Origin: Streptomyces celluloflavus
GTDB taxonomy: Bacteria; Actinomycetota; Actinomycetes; Streptomycetales; Streptomycetaceae
Assembly (NCBI GenBank): GCA_000720995.1
Contig: JOEL01000022.1
Coordinates: 36,303-100,302, forward strand
DNA: 64,000 bases
Direction of reading: 5' to 3'
Part shown: positions 42,886 through 51,512 of the stretch, one piece after another
Numbering within the stretch: the first letter of the stretch is position 1
Layout of the letters: each line of letters opens with the position of its first letter
Program-made: the position numbers and the translations under genes
Notes under the pieces: generated by a model
Databases searched by the model: none
Told to the model about the DNA's origin: nothing
What the model saw: only the letters and a program-made list of their open reading frames with translations

Positions 42886-43180
42886 GTACGCAGCTCCTCA
42901 CCCGCCACGTCCGGTCCTTCGCGACCGTGCTCACCGGCCGCGAAGGTGAGCGTCTGCCGGACTGGCTCGACGCCGTCCGGCAGGACGACCTGCCCAGCTT
43001 CCACACTCTGGCCGCCGGCATCGGCCGAGACCGCAACGCCGTCATCGCCGGACTCACCCTGCACTGGAACTCCGGAGCCGTCGAACGCCATGTCAACCGG
43101 ATCAAGATGCTCAAAGCGCCAGATGTTCGGCCGGGCAGTCTCCGCCCTCCTGCGGAGACGAGTCCTACTCGCACCATGAC
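42868..43180 (+). pseudogene. ISL3-family transposase C-terminal remnant
   Basis: HVRSFATVLTGREGERLPDW, DDLPSFHTLAAGIGRDRNAV and IAGLTLHWNSGAVERHVNRI, then KMLK with the expected RQMFGRA continuing in another frame. WNSG-VE-HVNRIKMLKR is the diagnostic ISL3 C terminus. The upstream two-thirds are missing. Confidence 0.72.
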
Positions 43181-43193
43181 GGGAATATCTGTT

Positions 43194-43688
43194 TCATAGG
43201 CCGAGCCGGACCGGCTGGGATGGAACACCGGAGGTGAGCAGTGCCCTCAAAGGAGTCGCGAGATCGCGCGGTGAAAACAGGTCGGCACCGGAGTAGGACG
43301 CGATCTCACACAGGTGCCACCACTTCAGGCCGCTGATGTTCTCTGCGGCAAGCTGGTCGTCGGACAACGTCCTGCCCGGTGTGAATGTGGCAGTGCGTAC
43401 GAGGAAGTAGTCGTTGATGACGCCGTCGTAGCCCGCGGCATGTCCAGGGGCCACGACCTTCTGGTGCCAGACGTGCGGCGGATCGGTGATGACGGCAAGA
43501 CCGACCTCTTCCAGCAGTTCGCGACGCAGCGCGGCAAGCGGTGTCTCGTCCGGCTCGATCCCTCCGCCGGGAGCTGCCCACACCACCGTTCCTGCGGGCT
43601 CTGGAACAGCGAACCGGCAGAGAAGAATGCGCTCGTCTTCGTCGAGGATGATCGCGCGGACTGAATGACGCAGGTTCACAGACGGCAT
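43194..43688 (-). CDS. NUDIX hydrolase
   Basis: A 164-residue Nudix protein. The Nudix box runs from Gly42 to Leu64 with E48, REL at 56-58 and EEVG at 60-63, complete for Mg2+-dependent hydrolysis of a nucleoside diphosphate linked to X. The N-terminal strand SVRAIILDEDERILLCRFAV is typical. Substrate cannot be deduced. The gene appears intact among remnants. 43689-43996 downstream on the right holds nothing I can assign. Confidence 0.87.
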   Translation of the reverse strand: MPSVNLRHSVRAIILDEDERILLCRFAVPEPAGTVVWAAPGGGIEPDETPLAALRRELLEEVGLAVITDPPHVWHQKVVAPGHAAGYDGVINDYFLVRTATFTPGRTLSDDQLAAENISGLKWWHLCEIASYSGADLFSPRDLATPLRALLTSGVPSQPVRLGL

Positions 43689-43996
43689 TCGGACACGCTA
43701 GCTGCCCGCGACAAGTCCGGTGCGATCGAAGAGTCAGCCCACGCCCAGTAGCTCACCGTCACCGACCATGGAAGTTGAGCCAGAACCGAAACTCGTGAAC
43801 CCTTTGATCCGCCCGAGTGCGTAGGTGCTGCCTCCCAGACCCGCGATCAAGTGCTGTCGAACTCATGAGCAAAGCCACAAGCCAATTGCACGGATACCAG
43901 AGCCTGTTGGTTCCTTGGGTCGACATCTGCCCGGAGCGGGTTGTCTGCATGGGCCCCGATGCCGTCTCCGGTTGCTGGCTGGTCCGAGAAGTTGGG

Positions 43997-44530
43997 TTAG
44001 AGGTCGTTGCCGGCGTAGGAGAGGTTGAAGTTTTCATTGGTCAGGGGGAATTCGGGGACGATGGTGTCGGTGAAGGCGAGGGGTAGTGCGGGTCAGTTGA
44101 AGAAGGAGGGGGCGACGGGTTTCACGCGGGTCAGAGTGTGGTCGGCGGCGGTTTCGAGGCGGGTGGTGATGGTGCCGCGCCAGCCTTCGACGATGCCGAC
44201 GCCGGAGGCGGGGGGCGGGTTCGCGGCTGGGGGAGTGTTGGCCAGGTGGTGTGGAGGCCGGGGTGCGGGCCGTTGGTGAGATGGTCACCAAAGCCACATC
44301 CGCGTGCCGCGCCGATGCCACCATCCGGGCCCCGTAACGCTCCGCGTCATACACCGGGCCGAACGCCGCCGCGATCTCGATCTCGCAGCCGTTGCAGGAC
44401 CCCGCATCCACGCACCGCACCTGTGCCGAGCCGCCCAACTCGGCCGCGCCCGCAGGGGGATCGGCCTGCGGGCGCGGCGCAGGAGGCTCGGCGATTCTTC
44501 AGTCTCACGGATCTTGCGCAGCAGACTCAT
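43997..44530 (-). pseudogene. Fused remnants of NiFe-hydrogenase small and large subunits
   Basis: The 5' part (ATG at 44530, MSLLRKIRET, then after a frameshift [20 protein letters not shown] and [17 protein letters not shown]) is the start of a NuoB/HyfI-like small subunit, with the CNGCE cluster ligands. From about 44280 it joins the 3' end of a hydrogenase/NuoD-like large subunit: [28 protein letters not shown], stop in place of Trp, then IVPEFPL and NLSYAGNDL at 43997. A deletion has fused the two genes. Confidence 0.62.
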
Positions 44531-44643
44531 CACGGGCTCCTACGCGTCAGCGAACTCGGTAGCGCACGATGCGGGATGCGGCCGCCTCCCGCCGTTGACC
44601 AGAGCGCAGGATCCCGGCGAAAGGCAGCCGCCGTACAGCGGCC

Positions 44644-45006
44644 CTACGACGGTGCGCGGCCCGGCGGCTTCCCCTGCGGCGTGCTGGCCCGCAGGTCCGC
44701 CAGCAGCTCGGCCTGCTCGGCCAGCACCTTGGAGAGAATCGCCCGCGCCACGCTCAGCAGCTGGGCTACCTCAGGGCTGGTCAACGAGTAATAGACGGTC
44801 GACCCCTCCTTGCGGGTCACGACCAAATTCGCGCGCCGCAACACCGCGAGCTGCTGGGACAGGTGAGCCGGCTCGATGCCCACCTGCGGCAGCATCTCCG
44901 CCACCGCGTGCTCCCGCTCGCTCAGCAGTTCCAGCACCCGGATCCGCACCGGGTGCCCGAGCGTCTTGAAGAACTCCGCCTTGAGCTGATACAGCGGCGC
45001 GCTCAC
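44644..45006 (-). CDS. ArsR-family regulator (paralog 2)
   Basis: A 120-residue winged-helix regulator: APLYQLKAEFFKTLGHPVRI, HLSQQLAVLRRANLVVTRKE, GSTVYYSL. I prefer the GTG at 45006, which has GGGAGG eight nucleotides upstream and aligns with the starts of the other two copies; an ATG at 45069 would add 21 residues. Lacks the classical metal site. Divergent from the STAS gene with a palindrome in between. Confidence 0.86.
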   Translation of the reverse strand: MSAPLYQLKAEFFKTLGHPVRIRVLELLSEREHAVAEMLPQVGIEPAHLSQQLAVLRRANLVVTRKEGSTVYYSLTSPEVAQLLSVARAILSKVLAEQAELLADLRASTPQGKPPGRAPS

Positions 45007-45139
45007 CTCGCCGGCCTCCCTCTGCCGGGCCCGGTCCCCGACGGCCGTGTCCGCCGATTCCGCGCGCATCGCATCCGCCCCATTCTGTCTGCCATGCGGC
45101 CATCCTCACCCAGCACATCCAAGGTGATGACCTTCCTAA

Positions 45140-45155
45140 TTGCTAACATTAGCAA
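45140..45155. promoter_or_regulatory. ArsR operator TTGCTAA-N2-TTAGCAA
   Basis: A 7+7 inverted repeat between the divergent arsR and STAS genes, unusually A+T-rich. It would let the ArsR protein control both directions. GGAGGGAG follows at 45169-45178. Confidence 0.6.
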
Positions 45156-45277
45156 CTCGTCACGTCCGAAGGAGGGAGATTTGTGCGGATCACACCCCTG
45201 CGCGGCTCCGCCGCCGCGCCGCGACCGCGCTCCGGCTCCCGGTCCGACACGCCACCCACCAAAGGTCAGGTACCGGC

Positions 45278-45655
45278 ATGAGTCTGGACTGGCAGTACGC
45301 CACCGAACGCGGTGTCACCGTCGTGACGCTGACCGGGCACCTCGGCGGCGAGAGCCTCGCCCGCTTCACCGGCGCCGTCAGCTGGCTGCTGGGGCACGGC
45401 ACCGGACCGATCTTGGTGGACCTGACCAGGCTGTTCTCCTGGAGCGCCGAGGGTGAAGCCACGGTCATGGACGCCGTGCGGCGCCTGGGCCCCGCCCGGC
45501 AGCCCCTCGCACTGTGCGGCATCGGCGAGCTTCCCACCTCCCTCATCACCGCCACCTCCCTCCCGCCGGCCTGCTATGCCGACCGTGAGGCGGCCATGTC
45601 TGCTCTGGCGGCCCGGCCCGGCGAACAGCCCAAGACATCGGACGGGTGCTCGTGA
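45278..45655 (+). CDS. STAS-domain protein
   Basis: A 125-residue STAS domain protein, the fold of anti-sigma-factor antagonists and SulP tails: MSLDWQYATERGVTVVTLTG, GPILVDLTRLFSWSAEGEAT. The segment LTRLFSWSAEG corresponds to the phosphorylatable Ser loop (normally DxSxxxF/LDSxG). A close relative is encoded at 53401. Start ATG at 45278. The stop overlaps the next gene (GTGA). Confidence 0.78.
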   Translation: MSLDWQYATERGVTVVTLTGHLGGESLARFTGAVSWLLGHGTGPILVDLTRLFSWSAEGEATVMDAVRRLGPARQPLALCGIGELPTSLITATSLPPACYADREAAMSALAARPGEQPKTSDGCS

Positions 45656-46409
45656 AGGGTGATGCCTTCTCGCAGGCGGACAGCGGGGTGCGCTTCGAGT
45701 GGGGCGCCGCAGGGGCCACCCACCTCGCCGCCGATGCCGCCTGCCTGGTGGTGGTCGACGTGCTCTCGTTCTCCGCAGCGGTCACCGTTGCCGTCGAGAA
45801 AGGCACACGCGTCACCCCCCACCCCCGGCCCGGCGACAGCGCGGCCCTCTTCACCGAGCAGAAGGATGCGCGCCTGGCCATCGAGCGCCATGAGGTGACC
45901 CAGGAGACTCCCTGGTCGCTTTCCCCCGCAGCCTTGCGCGAAGCGCCGCCCGCACCCCGCCTTGTCCTGCCCTCACCAGGCGGATCCGCCATCGCGGCGG
46001 CGGCGCCGCTCTGCCGGTCATCGCCTGGTGCCTGCGCAACGCCACCGTCGTCGCCTACTGGCTCGCCCGCTATGGCTACGGATCCCCAGAGCGCCCGATC
46101 GCCGTGATCGCTACGGGCGAATTCTGGCCCGGCGGCACCCTGCGCCCGGCGGTGGAGGATCTTCTCGGCGCCGACGCCATCATCTCCGAACTGCACTGGC
46201 ACGACGCCCGGCCGCTGTCCGCCGAAGCCGCTGCCGCACGCGTCTGCTTCGAGGAAGTCCGCGACGTCGCCCAGGCCGTCACGGATTCCTCATCCGGCAG
46301 GGGACTGGCCGCCGCCGGCTTCGCGCAGGGCATCGCTATCGCCGCCGAGCGCGACACCTCCCGCGTCGTGCACTTGCTCAGCGGCGGCGCCTTCACCGCA
46401 ACACGCTGA
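45652..46409 (+). pseudogene. ComB-like phosphosulfolactate phosphatase, frameshifted
   Basis: A 2-phosphosulfolactate phosphatase (ComB, PF04029-like) spread over two frames. First frame: VRFEWGAAGATHLAADAACL, VVVDVLSFSAAVTVAVEKG, LVLPSPGGSAIA. Second frame: LPVIAWCLRNATVVAYWLAR, VIATGEFWPGGTLRPAVEDL, GRGLAAAGFAQGIAIAAE. The shift lies in the GCG-rich stretch around 45990-46010. Either the gene is inactive or one base was misread. In actinobacteria such proteins are not tied to coenzyme M. It is translationally coupled to the STAS gene (GTGA at 45652). Confidence 0.72.
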
Positions 46410-46468
46410 CCGCCCACCCGGCCGGGGCCAGGCAGTCGGCATCCCAGGCCCGGCCACCGAAAACCTGA

Positions 46469-46500
46469 GTGCCTGCGTACGCAAGAGCCCGCGCAGGCAC
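46469..46500 (+). terminator. Hairpin after comB-like gene
   Basis: GTGCCTGCG (46469-46477) and CGCAGGCAC (46492-46500), perfect 9-bp stem with a 14-nt loop, 60 nt beyond the comB-like stop and upstream of the phnA-like gene. Confidence 0.5.
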
Positions 46501-46569
46501 GGGAACAGTCTTTCGCGTCGGGATTCGACCGGCACGAATGAACCAACACGAATGAATCAAGGAAGTGGA

Positions 46570-46785
46570 ATGAGCGACACCAAAGACAGCAACGGCACCG
46601 TGCTGGCGGACGGAGATTCCGTGACGCTGATCAAGGACCTGAAGGTGAAGGGCACCTCCGAGACGCTGAAGCGCGGAACCCTGGTGAAGAACATCCGCCT
46701 TACCGGCAAGCCCGACGAGATCGAATGCAACACGAAAAAGGTCAAGGGCCTGGTGCTGAAGACCGCATTCCTGAAGAAGGCGTGA
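46570..46785 (+). CDS. PhnA/YjdM-like domain protein
   Basis: A 71-residue protein consisting only of the C-terminal domain of PhnA/YjdM: KDSNGTVLADGDSVTLIKDL, KRGTLVKNIRLT, ECNTKKVKGLVLKTAFLKKA. The zinc-ribbon half present in E. coli is absent, as in many actinobacterial versions. Despite the historical name it has no proven role in phosphonate use. Start ATG at 46570 follows AAGGAAGTGG. Rich in Lys for a high-GC genome. Confidence 0.85.
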   Translation: MSDTKDSNGTVLADGDSVTLIKDLKVKGTSETLKRGTLVKNIRLTGKPDEIECNTKKVKGLVLKTAFLKKA

Positions 46786-46884
46786 CCGACCCCGCCGCGA
46801 ACAGCCAGAGGACGAACGGCAGCCGGTGCACCACATCGGCGCGCGGTGAAGGGTCCTGGTGAGGCGTAAGGCGCGCGTCGCCGC

Positions 46885-46910
46885 GGCGGGCGGCCTGCGG
46901 GCCGCCCGCC
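46885..46910 (+). terminator. GC-rich hairpin terminator
   Basis: GGCGGGCGGCC (46885-46895), TGCG loop, GGCCGCCCGCC (46900-46910): perfect 11-bp stem 100 nt after the phnA-like gene. Confidence 0.6.
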
Positions 46911-47011
46911 ACCGCCAGGTGCACAGCGCCTCGACAAGAGGGGTGGGACTGGTAGGCGCGTATGTTGAGATGTCGCGTATGCAGCGGATGAGTCCGGCTA
47001 CTGATTACTGA

Positions 47012-47340
47012 TTACTGACTGCAGACGGTCACGGTGGTCCAGCGCGGATCGATGTGGCCCAGCCATGCGTCCTGATCGTCGGCCAGTGGTTGCTCCAGGG
47101 GAAGGGGGAGGAGCCGGCCGGCGAAGGTGAGGCCGGCGTCGTCTCCGTCACCGTTGACCTGGTGGTCCCACGCATCGGAGGTGTCTGCTGATGCCTGGAG
47201 GAAGAAGAAGCTGGTTCGTTGTGGCTGACCCGTGTCGGGATGGGGCTTGTCCTCCAGGGCGATTTTCCGGGCCACGGTGGCTGCCAGCAGACCGGTCTCC
47301 TCGGCGACCTCTCGAAGGACCGCTTCTTTCAGTCCTTGTG
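47012..47340 (-). pseudogene. Nudix hydrolase 3' fragment
   Basis: The minus strand carries EAVLREVAEETGLLAATVAR, the second half of a Nudix box, followed by PHPDTGQPQRTSFFFLQASA, GDGDDAGLTF and DDQDAWLGHIDP, ending at 47012. The first half of the box (GGxxExGE) is missing, replaced by unrelated sequence, so it is broken. Confidence 0.62.
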
Positions 47341-47640
47341 GCAAAGCGGTGCAGAAGCCGACGGCGCTCGGAGTCTTCGATGGTGGCGAGTCGTTCCCTG
47401 AACCAGCGCTGGAAGAGCATGAGTTGACGGTCGACGCGCGGAAGGACGCCACTGTCCATCAGCAGGTCGCGCAGGTGGGCGACCGTTCGCCAGGGTGTCC
47501 GCTGGTGGAGCCTTTCGTGGGTGAGCGGGATGTCGCCGTTGGCCAGGCCCTGAAGGAGACGGACGACGTCGGGGTTGCGGAGCCGGATAAGTCGGCTTCT
47601 GGGCCGATCCATCTCCAGCAGGGCCGTGACCAGGGGCAAG
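47338..47640 (-). pseudogene. Recombinase-associated gene fragment
   Basis: MPLVTALLEMDRPRSRLIRL, PDVVRLLQGLANGDIPLTHE, RTPWRTVAHLRDLLMDSGVL and RQLMLFQRWF. This looks like the N-terminal portion of a Streptomyces recombinase-type protein often left behind by mobile elements, but I am not sure of the family. It fuses into the Nudix fragment after LLHRFAT. Confidence 0.38.
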
Positions 47641-48712
47641 AGTGCGGGCGCAACGTCTCCGGTGCCCTCGTTGAGGAGACGGGTGAGTGAGCCTTCGCCA
47701 CCTTGAAGTCCCAGGTCAGACTGCTGGTGTGATCGATCCTCGGGATACTCGTGCTGGTCGTGGGCGGGAGTCCACGGAGGAGATCATCCGTCAGCGGAAC
47801 TTCGAGGTTCGTCAGGACGAGCAGGCCGCACAGGAGTTGGGTGGCGCGGGCGGTCCACGCGGTTCCTGGGCGACGAGCAATCCGATCAGCTCGTCGCGCC
47901 AGCGGCGGACGGTGGACTCGGACACCGCGTTGCCGCCGGCCACATCGGCCAGACGCTGATCGTGACGCAGCACAGCCAGAACGATCACCGCGATCTTCCC
48001 CGGCGGCAGGATCCGCCACCGGGACCCCAGCGGCGATCGACGAGTCTGACCAGCTTGCTGTGTAGCGGGTCCAACTTGGCCCGCGCGCTGATGTCCACCC
48101 CCGCCACCTCGCCGACCTCGCGGACCATGACCGGTCCAGCGGCCCGCCGGACTGTGGCGATGACCTGCTCCGGTGGGCCGACGAGAACGTGGTCCGCGGT
48201 CAGCGCGGCTCGGGAGCCGTGCAGGTCCGCGGGTTTCACCGATCCGTTCCTGATGCAGTCGGCCGTGCGGGGCGCCGAGCAGTTCTTCGTGACGACCGGA
48301 TGACGTGGCCGGCCCGTACGACGGGCGAGGAGCTGCCGGTGTGCGCCTTCGACGCGGAGGACCTGCCGGAGTCGATCGGGTTCCTGGTGTGGTCCGAGAA
48401 CCACAGCGCCCACGCGACGACACTCGGACGGTCCCGTGCCGTTCTGTCCGTTTCTACCGGCCCCCAACTACCGCAAGCTGATGCGGGAGAACCAGCGCAT
48501 CGTCGCCGAGACCGACGCACGGCTACGGTCCAAGATCTGGCGGGAGTGGAAGCGCAGGGGGCGGAGGGCAAGGCCCCGATGGAGGCGAAGCGGGGGTGCC
48601 TGCGGTAGACCCGCGCATCGGGCAGCCGGCCGCCGGTCGTCCCGGTCACCGTGCATCGGTCGGCCGTCCCGGGCACGGTCCGCCGGCCACCGGCCGGGGC
48701 CTCGGCCGGTGA
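47641..48712. other. Decayed region, several fragments
   Basis: No intact gene. On the minus strand: PPGKIAVIVLAVLRHDQRLA, DVAGGNAVSESTVRRWRDEL (about 47870-48010), the N-terminal helix-turn-helix of an IS transposase; and MVREVGEVAGVDISARAKLD (about 48040-48140), a helix-turn-helix-like remnant. On the plus strand: NYRKLMRENQRIVAETDARL, SKIWREW near 48470-48560, unassigned. Reading frames are broken throughout. Confidence 0.45.
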
Positions 48713-49342
48713 TCAGGTGTCGTGGCCGAGGTAGGCGGTGACCAGTTTCGGGATGTCGTCGGCCAACGTGTCCCATGGCATGGCGATTGCCTCCGCCACG
48801 TCGGGCGAGGTGGCGACGCGCCACTCCAGGAGGGACTGCACGGCGCGCAGGACGAGCAGGATGTGGCCGCGTGTGATGTGCGGAGGCCGGTCGGGAAGCG
48901 CCATGAAGACATCACACCGCTCCTGCGCCAGCTGGTCGAGTCGCTGCTGAGCGGCTTCCCGCAGTGCGGGGATGGCGGCCGCGTACACGACGAACTCGCG
49001 GACGAGGCAGGCGTGGCCCCGGAACAGGGCGGCCAGTTGTTCCGCATACAGGGAGACGGCCCGGAAAAAGTCCGGCTGCTGCGCCGCGGCGGGCAGGAAC
49101 TGCTCCCGCTGGGTCCGGACGACCTCGTCGAGCCAGCGCTGCTGGGCCGAGACGAGCAGGTCCTCCTTGTTGGCGAAGCGCTGGTAGACGGTGCCCACGG
49201 CCACGCCGGCGCGCGCGGCCACCGCGGTGAGGGTGAATCCGGCGATGCCTTCCTCCGCGATCAGCTGCTGAGCGGCTTCCAGGATCCGTTCCATCGCCGC
49301 TTGGCTGCGTTTTTGCCGGGGAGGGCCGGGGCGCGTGGTCAT
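48713..49342 (-). CDS. TetR/AcrR-family regulator
   Basis: A 209-residue TetR protein: KRSQAAMERILEAAQQLIAE, FTLTAVAARAGVAVGTVYQR, FANKEDLL, then an all-helical ligand domain. Start ATG at 49342 (MTTRPG); the longer frame would run through the operator. Divergent from the first XapX-hydrolase module, which it probably represses. Confidence 0.87.
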   Translation of the reverse strand: MTTRPGPPRQKRSQAAMERILEAAQQLIAEEGIAGFTLTAVAARAGVAVGTVYQRFANKEDLLVSAQQRWLDEVVRTQREQFLPAAAQQPDFFRAVSLYAEQLAALFRGHACLVREFVVYAAAIPALREAAQQRLDQLAQERCDVFMALPDRPPHITRGHILLVLRAVQSLLEWRVATSPDVAEAIAMPWDTLADDIPKLVTAYLGHDT

Positions 49343-49367
49343 GAGGCCATCCTCACACAAGCAGAAG

Positions 49368-49387
49368 TGAATATGCATTCATATTCA
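49368..49387. promoter_or_regulatory. TetR operator TGAATATG-N4-CATATTCA
   Basis: Perfect 8-bp arms with spacer CATT, about 26 nt upstream of the tetR start and 62 nt before the first XapX gene. It is an A+T-rich island in the intergenic gap. Confidence 0.65.
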
Positions 49388-49448
49388 TGTTACGGTCGAA
49401 CCAGACGGTGGCCATGACAGCGCCACCTGCTCGAACCAGGAGGTCGCG

Positions 49449-49601
49449 GTGCTCACCTACATCGCTATCGCCGGAGCCGGTCTTGTCGTCGGCGCGATGT
49501 ACGCGCTGCTGCGCGTGCGCTCACCCGCTCCACCGTTGATCGCTCTGACCGGGCTGGCGGGAATGCTGATCGGCTACGGAATCCCGGGAGCCCTGACATG
49601 A
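49449..49601 (+). CDS. XapX-domain membrane peptide
   Basis: A 50-residue XapX (DUF1427) protein: two membrane-embedded segments, YIAIAGAGLVVGAMYALLRV and LIALTGLAGMLIGYGIPG, around the signature RSPAPP. The GTG at 49449 has GGAGG upstream (49437-49442). It overlaps the next XapX gene by ATGA. XapX proteins are thought to be small membrane subunits; function unproven. Confidence 0.78.
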   Translation: MLTYIAIAGAGLVVGAMYALLRVRSPAPPLIALTGLAGMLIGYGIPGALT

Positions 49602-49888
49602 CCGGCATCCGCGCGACAGCCGGGCGCTACGCCCTGTCCCTGGGCGCGGGCATCGCCGCCGGACTGCTGTATTGGCTCATGGGCGTGCGCTCACCGGCCC
49701 CGCCGTGGCCGGCGCTGCTCGGCCTGCTCGCCATCGTGGCGGGCGAGAGCGGGGTGCGCGGTCTGCTGACGCGGATGCGCTCTGCACGCACCCGGCCAGA
49801 GCTCCACCCCGGTCCTGACCACGCGGGCCGCGGGACGCCGGCTGCACCGGCCGCCGCACCTGACCCCGCGATGACACACGGAAAGTGA
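49598..49888 (+). CDS. XapX-domain membrane protein, longer form
   Basis: A 96-residue XapX relative: YALSLGAGIAAGLLYWLMGV, RSPAPPWPALLGLLAIVAGE, then a polar C-terminal tail rich in Ala, Pro and Arg. It pairs with the 50-residue form just upstream, suggesting a heteromeric membrane unit. Overlapped with neighbours at both ends, so made with the hydrolase. Confidence 0.75.
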   Translation: MTGIRATAGRYALSLGAGIAAGLLYWLMGVRSPAPPWPALLGLLAIVAGESGVRGLLTRMRSARTRPELHPGPDHAGRGTPAAPAAAPDPAMTHGK

Positions 49889-49896
49889 GAACAGAA

Positions 49897-50580
49897 ATGC
49901 CTTTCACCGGCCTTGACGCCCTGCTCGACCCGACCCCGCTACCGCTGGAGACCGGTTTCGAACGTGATGCGGACGGGGTCCTCCATATCGCCTGCCGTAC
50001 CGACCTGCACGGCGTCAGCGGCGAGATGTTCGAGTGGTGGTTCCGCTCCCGTCCCCTCACCCAGCAGTACATCTGGTGGCACCCGATCGACCACGTCGCC
50101 AGCAATTGGGTTGAAGGAGTCGAGGGAGAGCTGCCCGGCTCGATTCACCTCGCCGAGGAGCGCTTCGGGAATCTGCCCGCACAGCAGGTCGCCGTCCAGT
50201 TCCGTGACCCGGAGGAGTTCTTCACCCCCGCTGCCTACCGGCAGGCGCGCAGCGAGGGCCGGATCACCGGCGCGGTCTGCGGCCGCATCGGCAACGGCTT
50301 CGATGCCGAACGCGACGAGGACGGGCGGGTCCTGGGTAACCGGCTCATGCACCTGTGCCGCGACACGCCTTGGGGCAGCGCTCTGCGCAGCAACTTCTAC
50401 TTCGGCGTGGACCTCGTCGGCAAGCTGACGCCGCAGCAGATGGCCGAGACCTTCACGGACGAGTTCGGTCGCGAAGTGCTGCGGCACTGCTACAACGAGT
50501 TCACCTTCCTGTCGCGGTTCCTGCCCTCCCTCTACGTGGGCGAGCACCGCGACACCATCCCGGTCCCCGAACCCTGGTGA
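49897..50580 (+). CDS. DAPG hydrolase/phloretin hydrolase family protein
   Basis: A 227-residue protein of the DAPG hydrolase (PhlG) family, Zn-dependent enzymes that cleave C-C bonds of acylphloroglucinols. Visible features are VSGEMFEWWF, YIWWHPIDHV (candidate metal His residues), HLCRDTPWGSALRSNFYFG and the C-terminal HCYNEFTFLSRFLPSLY with the His/Glu pair typical of the family. Start ATG at 49897 (MPFTG); the GTG at 49885 is an alternative. Co-transcribed with two XapX genes. Natural substrate unknown. Confidence 0.8.
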   Translation: MPFTGLDALLDPTPLPLETGFERDADGVLHIACRTDLHGVSGEMFEWWFRSRPLTQQYIWWHPIDHVASNWVEGVEGELPGSIHLAEERFGNLPAQQVAVQFRDPEEFFTPAAYRQARSEGRITGAVCGRIGNGFDAERDEDGRVLGNRLMHLCRDTPWGSALRSNFYFGVDLVGKLTPQQMAETFTDEFGREVLRHCYNEFTFLSRFLPSLYVGEHRDTIPVPEPW

Positions 50581-50622
50581 CCTGACCCGGACCCTGGTGC
50601 CCACCCCGGGCCCTGGTGATCT

Positions 50623-50659
50623 CTCCCGGAGACAGTCCGACATGCGCTGTCTCCGGGAG
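50623..50659 (+). terminator. Hairpin terminator, first module
   Basis: CTCCCGGAGACAG (50623-50635) and CTGTCTCCGGGAG (50647-50659): perfect 13-bp stem, 11-nt loop, 43 nt after the hydrolase stop. Confidence 0.75.
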
Positions 50660-51097
50660 GTTCGCCGTTGCTCTCGGTCTTGTCCGCACGTCGCCGACCG
50701 GTCCGGCGGCCACAGGTCGCGGATCGCCGGGTGCTGCATGACGATGTTGCCTGTCGCGCCTTACGAATCGCCGACCGGTGTCACGTCCCCCATCGAGCGC
50801 CGGCCGGCGACGGCCCGCAAGGGCTGCACAGCATCTGCAAGGCTGCGTCAGCCGCCAGGCGTCCACCCGCACGCACATGGCGAGTCGGCCCGCACGTAGG
50901 CATCCGATCGGGGCCGCAGCCTCGTAGGAGATGCCCTCCCCTTCACTCCGTCACCCGTGCCGGCATGCGCCTGGACCGGGCATGGAAGAGACTATCGGCG
51001 CAAAGAGTAGGAAAACAGGCGCAAATTGTCCTTTGTGGCTGGTCGGTCCCTCCACATCGCCGGTGGTGCACGGCGTCGTGATCGCAGGAGGTGAAGG
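50660..51097. other. Intergenic region between the two modules
   Basis: No gene seen. A relatively A+T-rich patch around 50985-51040 is the likely promoter of the second module. I found no palindrome matching the TetR operator at 49368, so the second module may be regulated differently. Confidence 0.35.
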
Positions 51098-51250
51098 GTG
51101 CTCTCGTACGCCCAGGCGCTGGGCGCCGGAATCGGCCTCGGAATCATGTACGCGCTGATCAGGGTGGACTCCCCGGCGCCCCCTCCGGTCGCCCTGACCG
51201 GACTGGCCGGCATGCTGATCGGCTTCGGCGTTCTCGAAGCATTCGCATGA
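51098..51250 (+). CDS. XapX-domain membrane peptide (module 2)
   Basis: A 50-residue XapX protein, counterpart of 49449-49601: YAQALGAGIGLGIMYALIRV, DSPAPPPVALTGLAGMLIGF. The GTG at 51098 follows AGGAGG at good distance. It overlaps the next gene by ATGA, as in module 1. Confidence 0.78.
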   Translation: MLSYAQALGAGIGLGIMYALIRVDSPAPPPVALTGLAGMLIGFGVLEAFA

Positions 51251-51510
51251 GCCGCGCCGTCGTCCGCTACGCGCTCTCCCTCGGTGCCGGCATCCTCGCC
51301 GGATTCCTGTGCTGGCTCATGGGCGTGCCCACCCCGGCCCCGCCGTGGATCGCGCTGGTCGGACTGCTCGGCATCGTCATCGGCGAATCCGGAGGACGTC
51401 TGCTTCTCACCCGGCTGCGCCGCCGCTCCGCCACTTCGTCCGGCGCCCCTGCTCCGGACAGCGACGAGTCCGCACGCCACGTCAACGACCGAAAGAGCAG
51501 AAGGGCATAG
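51247..51510 (+). CDS. XapX-domain membrane protein (module 2)
   Basis: An 87-residue counterpart of 49598-49888: YALSLGAGILAGFLCWLMGV, PTPAPPWIALVGLLGIVIGE, then a basic/Ser-rich tail. The near-identical first segment in both modules indicates duplication. Confidence 0.76.
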   Translation: MSRAVVRYALSLGAGILAGFLCWLMGVPTPAPPWIALVGLLGIVIGESGGRLLLTRLRRRSATSSGAPAPDSDESARHVNDRKSRRA

Positions 51511-51512
51511 TC

